From Leptodactylus fallax (taxonomy: Eukaryota; Chordata; Amphibia; Anura; Leptodactylidae): 64,000 bases of DNA. The position numbers and the translations under genes were made by a program. The notes under the pieces were generated by a model, which was not told the origin of the DNA, made no database searches, and worked only from the letters and a program-made list of their open reading frames with translations. Location of the stretch: contig CAMRHE010000168.1 of NCBI GenBank assembly GCA_947044405.1, forward strand, positions 1,398,501 through 1,462,500, written 5' to 3'. This document shows, piece by piece, positions 54,621 to 64,000 of the stretch (position 1 is the first letter of the stretch; every line of letters begins with the position of its first letter).

Positions 54621-55944
54621 CGTTAGAGTTGGAGGAGTTACCAGGCGGGAGTCTCCATACTAGCTGTCAAGTATCACCTTCACATAAGGATTGCAGCTAC
54701 AGTGACCAATCAGATTGCAGCTCTCATTCTTATAAAGCAGGAAGAAACATGAAAACACTAATCTGATTGGTTAACTTGACTGTAGCTTCACTCTTAATGT
54801 ATATGCCGCTTGGGCACTGATAGCTGTAAGCATGTAGTGGTAGTGTACCCATCAATTTTTTAATAATGCCACCTGTAGTATGTTATAGTAGAATCTACAG
54901 ATCACTATGCATGTTCCCTGTACACGTTCCTTGAAATTGCGAGTCCTGCTTAAGTTAATGTTGGAGAAAACATTAGACTTCAGAAGTCAATTGGGATTAT
55001 TTATTGTTGAATACGTCACCAGAATAGACATTAGTAGCAAATGACCTAAATTGCTTGCCACTAGCAGCAGTTTCCTGTTAGCGTTGGTAGCCATTGCTTA
55101 GATATTATCATGAGACCCATTATCCATCCAGTGCTTGTCAGTGGAGGTGTGTCATGTGAAATGTGCTCAGATCCAGTTGGTATTGGTTGTATTACAGCTG
55201 TCTGTTATAGGAAATAATGATTTGAGTCAAAATATGCATTTTTAATGATACTTTGGCTGTATAAAATAGCATACACTTTTTATTTTTTTCTCTTCTTTCA
55301 ACTTTTTATAGAGTGCATGGATGAGAACAGTGATGTATCTGGTAAAACTCCCCTGACTGCTGCAGTTCACTTGTCCTTGCAGTCAGCGGAGACCACTACA
55401 CATAACACCATCCTTGGTATATCATAGCCATATGCCACCTATAGTAAAAATTCAAGACTGTCAGCAGAAATGGCTTTGCGCATCAGGGAAACAACATGCA
55501 CATTATAGGTTAACCTTCACTGTAGTGATTGTGTCTTTTACCTTTGGGATGTCATTAAACGCATGCATCAATTGCAGGGTATATTCAAATCTGAATAGGC
55601 AATATTGTGTTTGGTGTGTTCAACATATATATTTCAAAATGTTCGAAAGCTTTCAAGTAGCATCATAGCTTTGAAGAGAAAATGGCGAGTTGTCCTCGCA
55701 CAAATATGGTCATCTCAGAAGGGGATGTATTACATTTGAATGCCTGGTATGTAATGCTACTTTTTCTCTGAAGTAGAAAAATGTATGTCTACATAAAGCT
55801 TGTCTGAGTTGCCTTAATGAGACTTCCTCTTAAAAGGGGGTTTCCATGGGTGAAGCTCAGATACCAACCAGTCCTGTTCCAACACTGCCAGGTCCCCCCA
55901 CCAGCGTTAACTTCCTGGTCTCTCTCAACACAAGGAAGGCCCAA

Positions 55945-56178
55945 GGTTAGGTTCACACTTGGGCTGGCTCTTCGCTGGGGGATTCCGTTCCCCATTCCGC
56001 TTTAAAAATGTGGAGCGAAAAGTACTGCAAGCAGCGCTTTTCTCTCCGCATTTCGGGTGGACCCCATTATAGTCTATGGTTTCCGCGGGTAACCACTTTT
56101 TTAAGTGGATTAGGTTTCCGTTCATGGGGTCCCCAAGCGTACCCCACAAATAGAAACCCGAATGCAGGTGTGAACCTA
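55945..56178. mobile_element. GGTTCACAC-type MITE
   Basis: TTAGGTTCACACTTGG and GCAGGTGTGAACCTAG are the inverted ends. Interior matches 26,042-26,255. Confidence 0.75.
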
Positions 56179-56989
56179 GATTAAAATGCCTTCTCAGGCA
56201 ACCACTGGCAACACATTGACTCACCTCGGCCAATGATTGCCTGTATGTCAAGAGGTACCACTTAATAAAGACCCAACAGTGGAATGAGATGTGAGTATAT
56301 TCATTTAGGTTTTTTTGCCCTCTGAGCATTTTTTTAAACAATTTTTGTCCCATGGAAAACTTTTTGAGGCATAAGGGAGGTATTGTCTTCTAGGGGGAGC
56401 ATATGTTTGTTGTGTGAAGGTATCATAAGTTGGCGCAGTGTGTACGGGTCAGTGATCCAGATCAGTTAGGTCTTTTTGTGCCACTTTAATGGGTCCATAT
56501 ACTGCATGAGACCTTAGCTATACATTTTTTGTCTCTTCATTTTTGCCTCTTTCTCTTGTAACTACTCTGTCAGTCTTTAAGATTTGCTGTGAAAAATTTT
56601 CACAGAAAGCTGCAGTGAAATCTGCATCAAATAGTGCAGATTTATTTATTTTATTTTGAAAGCAACAGCGCATCTAAAATGAGAAAGAAGAACTCTATCC
56701 ACTTCCTTAGTGTTCCCATGGCAAAGCTTTCATGGTCACCCATTGATTTTTATACCTCTACCAATAATAGAGATCCTAAAATGCATCTGTTGTGCATGTA
56801 CTATGTTATGACCTTCTACATGTGACCTAATTATAAGAGAACCCCAAGATCTGCTTAAAGCATAACTAAGGCTGTGGTCACACTAGTGTTCAGTGACTGT
56901 TCAGGTACTCCGTGCCCCTATTCTGCTTAAAATAAGCAGAAAAAAAAGTCCTTCAAGCAGCTACAGCACGCCGCGTTACCCGATAGTTT

Positions 56990-57113
56990 ACATGTTACCA
57001 TAGCAACGTGGCCTAGCGCGAAGTATCCTGCTAAGACTGAGGCCATCCTGTGAACCGGCAAAGAACCCCCAATGGCCCAGTCCTGGTCTGCGGACCGGTG
57101 GTTGGGGACCCCT
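56990..57113. mobile_element. hAT-like end fragment
   Basis: CTGCGGACCGGTGGTTGG runs to GGGGACCCCTG, a typical hAT terminus. The left end is not visible. Confidence 0.45.
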
Positions 57114-57120
57114 GGTCTAT

Positions 57121-57231
57121 GATGAGCAGTGGGCCAAAATACCTGTTGAGAGGTGCAGAAGTCTCATTGACAGTTACAGGAATCGTTTGATTGCAGTGAT
57201 TGCCTCAAAAGGTTGTGCAACAAAATATTAA
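57121..57231 (+). pseudogene. Tc1-like transposase, last 36 codons
   Basis: An open frame DEQWAKIPVERCRSLIDSY, then RNRLIAVIASKG and CATKY-stop, is the C-terminus of a Tc1-like transposase. Its 3' terminal repeat follows, ending GGTACCAACAATTTTGTCC near 57,451. This is a further Tc1 family. The rest of the gene is absent, replaced by a hAT end. Confidence 0.75.
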
Positions 57232-57451
57232 GTTAAGGGTACCGTCATTTCTGTCCAGGCATGTTTCATGATTTTTCTTTTTTTTTTAAATTCTGTTGAA
57301 GCATGGTTGAAAAGCAATGTCTGACTTTCATTTGTTCATTTTGATAGAATTTTTATATATTATTACTTTTGTCAGATTCAAGTTATTTCTGTGACCATTG
57401 TGGGTTTTTCTTTCATTAAACGAGGGGTACCAACAATTTTGTCCACATGTG
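57232..57451 (+). mobile_element. 3' terminal repeat of the Tc1-like remnant
   Basis: Long AT-rich terminal repeat with ACGAGGGGTACCAAC near the end. No matching left repeat in the window. Confidence 0.6.
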
Positions 57452-58228
57452 TAAGTCCATACGTCATACAGAGTAAAAACTGCAAGAAAATGAAAAGTTG
57501 TTTGAACGTTTAGTTATGCTTTAATGATCCATCTGCTGGGCTGGTATACCCCTCTACATAAAAAAAAATATGCCGTTGGTATAATAGCTGTAAAGAAAAG
57601 TCCACTGTCTGTTCTTTCTATCTCACCATTGACAGCCGCTGATGTATCATTCAGGGGGGCTGTCGGGGCCCTAAGCTCATCAATAAAAAAAAAAATATTC
57701 ATAACCTTCTTCACCTTTCACATGCCATGCAAATGGAACAAGGCTTTTTTTTTTTTTTTAAAGCAGTTTATCATTGCTAAGGGGACCCTGTAATGATCAT
57801 ATACTGTATTTAAAGCAAACACGTCATGTTGATGTATTCCAGTCTGCAGGCAGCATGTTATAGAGCAGGGGAAGCTAAGTAAAAACGTTGAAAACACGAT
57901 TGGGATATTTATATTCTATATTGTACGGCTGCATATAAATATCCTTATCCCGTCTGTTTTTTCAACCAGTGATATTTCTGGAAATAATGCAAAGAAGAGA
58001 ATCTCCTCTTTCATATCACACCAAAGCAAGTTTGTATGTTATATAATGTCTGATATATGACTGTTTGAAGTGAATCTCCCCTCATGTTCTCTACCTCTTA
58101 CACAGCCCCCTGCTCCAAGCCTGTACTCCACACACAATTACTGGGTGAGAGGCAGAAACAGCTCTCAATACAGAAGCAAGGGAAAGACTAAAGAGAGACA
58201 GAATTTCACAGAAAGGAGTCAAAATTTG

Positions 58229-58607
58229 TTAAAGGGATTGTTCAGGCTAAAATATTATTTTTTAATTAGGCCAGGGGAGATGAAAAAAATAATAAAAAAA
58301 CAAAACAAAACACCATACTCTCCTGTCTGCGGTGCTCCAGTGCCTCCCAGCTCGGTCTGGTCCTGCAGCTCCATTTCGCTTCCAGCAGAAGTCCCCACTG
58401 CACGTGACCACTGAGACCAATGAGCGACCTAAGGAAGGGATCTGGAGACGTCACAGCCGGCAATGACTTTTGCAAGACAGCCGAACAGCAGGACCAGACC
58501 GTGCTAGGAGGACACTGGAGCACCGGTGACAGGGGGACAGGTTTTATTTGTTTTTTCACCTCCCCCGTCCTCATTAAAAAATATTTTAGCCTGGACAACC
58601 TCTTTAA
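58229..58607. mobile_element. TTAA MITE, 379 bp
   Basis: Ends TTAAAGGGATTGTTCAGGCT and AGCCTGGACAACCTCTTTAA. It carries the TCTCCTGTCTGCGGTGCTCCAG module and its inverted partner. Confidence 0.85.
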
Positions 58608-59281
58608 GTATATTACAAAATTTATTAATGAGACAAATACTGCCAGGAAATCAAAAGGTGTTTAATTTGGGCTGAGGCTACATTCACATCTGTGTTGGAA
58701 GCTTCATTAGGAGGACTTTTTTTGTCCAGCAAAATGACGGAGAACATAGCAGATACCTGACGGACCCTGATACGTGTGATATCTGTGGGGTCTCTGGGGT
58801 TCAGTTGTCATTTCTCCTTTTCGGTCAAACAATGAGCAGAAGAATATAGTACTAATTCCTTTGTAGCCATTCTTGGCTTTGGCTCTCAAAAAAAAAAAAA
58901 AAAAAAGCAGTGCAGCAAAATCTACAACATAAAAACTAATGTTTATGACACTTTTTTGGCATAGGAAGCAAAGAACTGACAGATTTCTACAGAGGCACAC
59001 AGTCTGGTGGTGGATACACCTGATTCAAAACTAGGCCTGCATTTCATCATGAATCTTGAAAATCCTCTGTTATCACATGGGTCTTCAAAACTGGCATATA
59101 ATACACCGGTCTTAATAAATCATCCACAATCTGTTTGTCATCCTCGAATACTGGCTAGAGATTTGTACCCGACCAGATCTCCTGGAAACATGTAGCCATG
59201 CAATTTGTTAAATGTAGAAAAGTGCTTCAGGAGCCAGTCAGTGGGTAGACATTTTCTTTATTAACATGGTTTGCGTTTTAT

Positions 59282-59310
59282 TTAAAGAGGACCTTTTAAA
59301 TCCTCTTTAA
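59282..59310. mobile_element. 29-bp TTAA palindrome (minimal MITE ends)
   Basis: TTAAAGAGGACC followed by TTTTAAATCC and TCTTTAA: two ends of the 60,013-type MITE joined with almost no interior. Its last TTAA is the first TTAA of the next MITE. Confidence 0.6.
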
Positions 59311-59837
59311 AGGGAGTCTATCACTAGAAAGACATATTTTTAACTAATGGCATGTTGGAATAGCCTTTAAAAAGGCCATTCTACTCCTACCTTCCATTTT
59401 AAGCTTCTCCCTGCCGTTTCTGATAAAATCGGGTTCTTCTGTTATGCAAATTAGGGTCATGGAGCACCAGGGCCGTTCCCCCTGTGCCCCGAATAACCCT
59501 TCGTGTCATAACTCGTGTAGCAGACCACTAAAAAATGGCCGCCCTGACAAGTGCTGTCCGATGCCTGCGAAAGGCAGAAGTTCTGGCGAAGAGGAGGGGA
59601 GTAAACATAAACGGCTAAGGGGCGGTGGAGAATTATGACGCAGAGGGTGCTCAGAGCATAGAGGGAACGCCCCCGCTGCTACGTGATCCTAATTTGCATA
59701 ACAGAAGAAACCGATTTTATCAGAAACGGCAGGGAGAAGCTTAAAATGGAAGGTAGGAGTAGAATGGCCTTTTTAAAGGCTATTCCAACATGCCATTAGC
59801 TAAAAATGTGTTTTTCTAATGATAGACTCCATTTTAA
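59307..59837. mobile_element. TTAA MITE, 531 bp, arms about 150 bp
   Basis: TTAAAGGGAGTCTATCA and TGATAGACTCCATTTTAA are the ends. Arms such as AATCGGGTTCTTCTGTTATG and its complement at 59,698 pair closely. Confidence 0.88.
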
Positions 59838-60012
59838 ATATAGCAATATTGGGAGAGAAAAAAATATAAATAGAATTAGATTAGTGAGTGTGATTTTGTC
59901 CATTAGTGAGTGTGATTGGGTATATTTACATGTGGCAGATACACTGCGGATTTTCCATCTGAATTTGTGGGAGATAAATCTGCATTATATTATAGTAGAA
60001 ATGGATTATATT

Positions 60013-60409
60013 TTAAAGAGGACCTTTTCACGTCCTCATCTATATGCGGTTTTACATACTGCTAGAAAGCCGACAGCGCGCTGAATTCATGTTATGTGCC
60101 CCGGGGCTGGAGATAACAGTGGTCTTAGTTTAAGCGTTCACCGTCAGAAGGACGTTCCTGACAGTCTAGCTGCGCTGTGAAGAACGCCCTCCCTGACAGT
60201 ATTCCTCCATAGCGCTGTACTGGGGGGCGTTACTCACAGCTCAGCGTCATCACTGGACTGCAAGGAACGCCCCCTATGACAGTACAGGGCTATGGGACAT
60301 ACGGGGCACATAATGGGAAAGCTAACAGTGTGCTGAATTCAGTGCGCTGTCGGCTTTCTAGCGGTATGTAAAACCGCATATATATGAGGACGTGAAAGGT
60401 CCTCTTTAA
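60013..60409. mobile_element. TTAA MITE, 397 bp
   Basis: TTAAAGAGGACCTTTTCACG and CGTGAAAGGTCCTCTTTAA are the ends. AGAAAGCCGACAGCGCGCTG pairs with its complement near 60,340. Confidence 0.9.
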
Positions 60410-60461
60410 GTCTGTGGATAATAATCAGATTAGGAAAACATGTGAAGTCTCCCTTTGGCTA

Positions 60462-60749
60462 AGGCCCCACGTAGCGCGCTGCAGGAAAAACCGCAACAGA
60501 AACACATCGCGGCTTTTTCCCGCAGAGCTTTTCGCAGGCTGCAGTTTTCTTCCGTAGACTTCCTGCTTCAATTATACCTATGGGGAAACCGCCTTTGTTT
60601 TCTTATTTATAATTGACATGCTGCGATTTCCAGAAATTTAACGTTTTTGGAAATCACAGCTTTTCTGCTGTAGATTTTTTTTTTTTTTCTGCAATGTGTG
60701 GATGGGATTCGCTAGACTTTAAAATCTGTTTACGCCATGTGGGGCCCGG
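60462..60749. mobile_element. GGCCCCACGT-type MITE
   Basis: AAGGCCCCACGTAGCG at the left and CGCCATGTGGGGCCC at the right are roughly inverted. AGAAATTTAACGTTTTTGG lies near the centre. Confidence 0.55.
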
Positions 60750-62247
60750 TGTATGAAAGTATGAAACTAAAAGCCTGCAAAGAAAGCAGGTAATTCTTAT
60801 GTGGAATCACAAGATTCTTCACAACCAGTCAGCGGCTCTGAAAATAGTCATATGACATACTCTGCATTACAAGGATTACAAACTGTGTTGTGGGATTGTT
60901 TTTAGGACATACAGGTCTAGGAAGTGATTTTGCTAGCTCTTTTGTTGGATGGCTGGTTTGTGGCTATATTTGTACTCCCTGTTATAGAACTATTAGAGAT
61001 TTCCACTATAGGCTTGTTTTAATAGGTTTTTATTATGTAATACGGCTGCTGATGGGGCCAATTGCCTAAAACACCATTACTCACATCTTCCTGGCCCTCC
61101 ATTTTCAGCAGTGCTTTTGTGCCAGGTGCCCGCTGCAGTCAATAGAAGGCTCCTCTGTTTGTGAAGGTCATCAGTGAGGCCTGTGTTTGGCTGCAGTGGA
61201 CATCTAACACAAATGGGGGACATCAGTGCTGACATCAGCTGGGGGACCTGTCTACAGAAGAGCAGCACTTTTGTCCCCACAAGCAGTGCTTTTACATTAT
61301 AATAGTCGGGACATTTTAGAGGGTGTTCACATGTAATCATTTGACTCTGCATTTGAAGCAGAATCAGTCTCAAAATCTTCCTCCAATTCAGCTAAATATA
61401 CCCTCCCATTCATTTCTATGGGAGGCAGTAGCTGTTTTTTGTTTTTTTTTTCTGCAGGTAGTGGAAAATAAGGGTACGTTCACACAGCCGAATTTGCAGT
61501 GGATTCTGCTCCCGAATCCGCTGCAGATTCCGCAATGGCAGGCAGAGACCACAGCAGGATGCGGAAAAAACTAAGCATCCTGCTCGATCTTGCCACAGAT
61601 TCTGTGGCTGATTCAGCCATGGAGACTGCGGCTCAAGAGTCCCTGCTGATTAGGCCCATTCATCTGGGCTTTAATGGTTATTTTAGGGCACACCCTTTTT
61701 ACTTGCCACACCCCCTATTTATATAGCGTGCCATGTCACTAAATTTTGATTTTGGTTATTCACGTATCAGCTGTCCTGATTGGACAGAGTACAGTTAATG
61801 ACCTATCCTTTAGCCAATGGCAGTGCAAGACTGGCCTGGATGCAAAAATAATTGAAATAATCAATGTGAGCAAGTTCACATCGATTAATTGAGCTGGCTT
61901 TCGATTATTTTTCGATCAATTACTCAGCCCTATGTTCTACCTTCGTTAAGTTTCCTCCTATACTGGTCACACTAGATTTCAATATCTGTAAATGTTCTTC
62001 TTTCTTGAGGTATTTGCTTTTATGGAGGGAGGGATTGTCTGAAATAGAAACACTTGATGTTGTGTTCTGATTTGGTTGACTTCCTGAATTAATTCACCAG
62101 ATTAGATGTGTAAAAGATGTGTACTACCTTGCTGTTGGAATGAATATATTGTTAGTAGGAGCGTTCAAATAAAACCCCTACAATTGTTACTTTAAAGTCA
62201 TAAATAGACCAGATTTATGTGTGACATATGATGATATCCCATACATC

Positions 62248-62250
62248 ATG

Positions 62251-62282
<32 letters not shown>
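62248..62282. repeat. (TTA)n microsatellite
   Basis: About 11 uninterrupted units. Confidence 0.95.
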
Positions 62283-62804
62283 GCAGCAGAAAAGTTTCAC
62301 CAAAAGCTACCAGAATTTTAATTATTTAAAAAGTTGTGAAAGAATTACTTGTAAGTTCATGGTTATGTGTTTTTTTTTTTTTTTTTTCTTTTTTATGGTG
62401 CGTTGTGTTTTTATTGTGGTATAGTGATTCACTATAGATATACACTATACAGTGTATATCTAAGTTAAGCGACATAATGTGTGTGGTAACTCTAACCATA
62501 GGTTACAAGACTTCTGAAGGCGTTCATATAATGTAAAAGCTTTGTGTGCTCTTTTGTATATCATGGCTAGATTTGGTGTTGGGCCTAGTTGAAAAGGCTC
62601 CTATATTTGTCCATGCGCTGAGTGAAGCATGAATCACACAGCTTCTAGTCCAGCCTCCGTCTCACATGTTTCTAAACATTTCCTGCTTTCTCCTTCCTCC
62701 TCTAAGTGCTTCTGAACTTAGTCACTTGATAATGCTTCTTACTTTGTGCATATGGTATGAAGACTTCACTTTCTGTAGCTGTGTGTAATGCTGTCCCTGA
62801 TGTA

Positions 62805-64000
62805 CAGTTGTGCTAAAAAGTTTACATACCCCGGCAGATTTTTTTTGTTTTTTTGGTGTTTTTTCAGAGAATATGAATAATAACACAAAAACTTTTTCTC
62901 CACTCATGGTTAGTGGTTGGTTGAAGCCATTTATGGTAAGACTTCTGTGTTTTCTCTTTTTAAATCATAATGACAACCAAAAACATCCAAATGACCCTGT
63001 TCCAGAGTTCACATACCCTGGTGATTTTGGCTGATAACATGCCCAGAAGTTGCCACAAAGGGGTTTGAATGGCTACTAAAGGTAACATCCTCACCTGTGA
63101 CCTGTTAGCTTGTAATCAGTGTGTGGGCATAAAAGCTGAGTGAGTTTCTGGGATCCAGACAGACTGTTGCATCTTTCCTCCAGCCACTGATGTTTCTGGA
63201 TTGTGAGTCATGGGGAAAGCAAAAGAATTGTCCACTGATCTACGGGAAAAGGTAATTGAACTGTATAAAACAGGAAAGGGATACAAAAAGATATCCAAGG
63301 AATTGATAATGCCAGTCAGCAGTGTTCAAACTGTGATTAACAAATGGAAACTGAGGGGCTCTGTAAAAACCAAACCACGGTCATGTAGACCAACCAAAAT
63401 TTCACCCACAACTGCCCGGAAAATTGTTTGGGATGCAAAGAAAAACCCACACATAACATAAGCTGAAATACAGGACTCTCTGAAAACTATCGTTGTGGCT
63501 GTTTCAAGATGCACAATAAGGAGGCACTTGAAGAAAAATGGGCTGCATGGTCAAGTTGGCAGAAGTAAGCCATTACTGCACAAATGCCACAAAGAATCTC
63601 GCCTTCAATACGCCAGACAGCACAGAGACAAGCCTCAAAACTTCTGGAACAAGGTAATTTGGAGTGATGAGACAAAAATCTAAATTTTTGGCCACGACCA
63701 TAAATGTTACACTTGGAGAGGTGTCAACAAGGCCTATGATGAAAGGAACACCATTCCTACTGTAAAGCACAGAGGTGGATCACTGCTGATGTGGGGATGT
63801 GTGAGCTTCAAAGGCACAGGAAACTTGGTCCAAGTTGAAGGAAAGATGAATGCAGCATGTTATCAGCGAATACTGGAGGCAAATTTGCACTCGTCAGCCA
63901 GAAAGCTGCGCATGGGACGTACTTGGACGTTCCAACATGACAACGATCCAAAACACAAGGCCATGTTGTCCTGTCATTGGCTACAGCAGAAGAAAGTGAA
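62805..64000 (+). mobile_element. Tc1-like element (DD34E), cut by the window end
   Basis: The terminus CAGTTGTGCTAAAAAG follows TA at 62,803-62,804. Long terminal repeat, then the transposase gene. Less deleted sibling of the copy at 37,507. Confidence 0.92.
63210..64000 (+). pseudogene. Tc1-like DD34E transposase, partial, two stops
   Basis: The frame opens MGKAKELSTDLREKVIELYK with the helix-turn-helix region and SCRPTK in place of the usual GRPRK. TAA at 63,459-63,461 (after PHIT) and TAA at 63,681-63,683 (after WSDETKI, where relatives have glutamate) break it. The same frame then continues through MWGCVSFKGTGNL and [10 protein letters not shown] (second aspartate) to the window edge. 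The third catalytic residue lies outside. There is no frameshift in the part visible. Confidence 0.88.

Larger units (their letters stand above)
53925..64000 (+). other. KCMF1: KCMF1 intron 1 (partial)
   Basis: Begins GTGAGATCC. It holds MITEs, a Tc1 3' remnant, a hAT end and a larger Tc1 copy, listed separately. 54,620-55,940, 56,180-57,000, 57,452-58,228 and 60,750-62,246 show no gene or clear element. Confidence 0.6.

Noticed and set aside
55245..55427. Frame after a polypyrimidine-AG at about 55,310 as a downstream exon
   Set aside because: The sequence after the acceptor (CMDENSDVSGK) does not match the zinc-finger start expected for KCMF1 exon 2, and there is no donor support.

Overview
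The window looks like vertebrate, most probably anuran (frog), nuclear DNA. It is dominated by transposable elements. The evidence is: several Tc1/mariner families with TA duplications; many palindromic MITEs flanked by TTAA and starting TTAAAGG (the Xenopus T2/Kolobok style); hAT-like elements with 8-bp duplications; Tx1/L1-type LINE debris; and Penelope-like retroelement (PLE) remnants. I see no bacterial genes, CRISPR array, rRNA or tRNA gene. The only host gene I can support is the first coding exon of a gene that reads M-S-R-H-E and is cut by a consensus splice donor inside a CpG-rich region (53.75-54.6 kb, plus strand). This matches KCMF1, a zinc-finger E3 ubiquitin ligase. Positions 1-53.7 kb are then its upstream flank and 53,925-64,000 its first intron.

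Layout. 0.3-9.0 kb: an old Tc1-like transposase copy (halves at 878-1153 and 8566-8985) is split by a 7.4-kb hAT-like element (1154-8557). That element holds a full-length Tc1-like element (2565-6883) with an intact 340-codon transposase. One terminal arm of the Tc1 element is split by a second hAT-like element (2606-5267), which contains TTAA MITEs. 9-12.7 kb: an LTR-like stretch and scattered repeats. 12.7-22.4 kb: a second Russian doll. A TTAA-type repeat is split by an L1 (13,329-22,135, 12-bp target duplication). The L1 is split by a PLE (14,558-21,282) with 1-kb inverted terminal repeats that each carry a hammerhead-ribozyme-like motif. The PLE holds a Tc1 copy, a 624-bp hAT and other relics. 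22.4-29.4 kb: palindromic MITEs and two hAT elements (24,245-25,214 and 26,296-29,391) that carry inverted minisatellite arrays. 30-53 kb: Tc1/mariner copies of five families: a DD38E decayed copy (30.5 kb) and an intact one (44.1-45.7 kb), a DD35E copy (35.1 kb), and DD34E copies (37.5, 48.3 and 51.5 kb). Between them lie TTAA-type repeats, a PLE GIY-YIG fragment (33.1 kb), a direct/inverted repeat array (38.7-41.4 kb) and a second L1 fragment (45.7 kb). 53.7-64 kb: CpG island, KCMF1 exon 1, and an intron with MITEs and a further Tc1 copy that runs off the window end.

How the parts work together: the only plausibly functional proteins are two intact transposases (5463-6485 and 44,238-45,290, both minus strand), which could act in trans on sibling copies. 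Everything else of mobile origin is decayed or non-autonomous. The most informative content is the nested insertions with readable target-site duplications, the shared internal modules of otherwise different non-autonomous elements, and a chimeric transposase/repeat ORF at 51.4-52.1 kb. Family names come from motif recognition without any database search.
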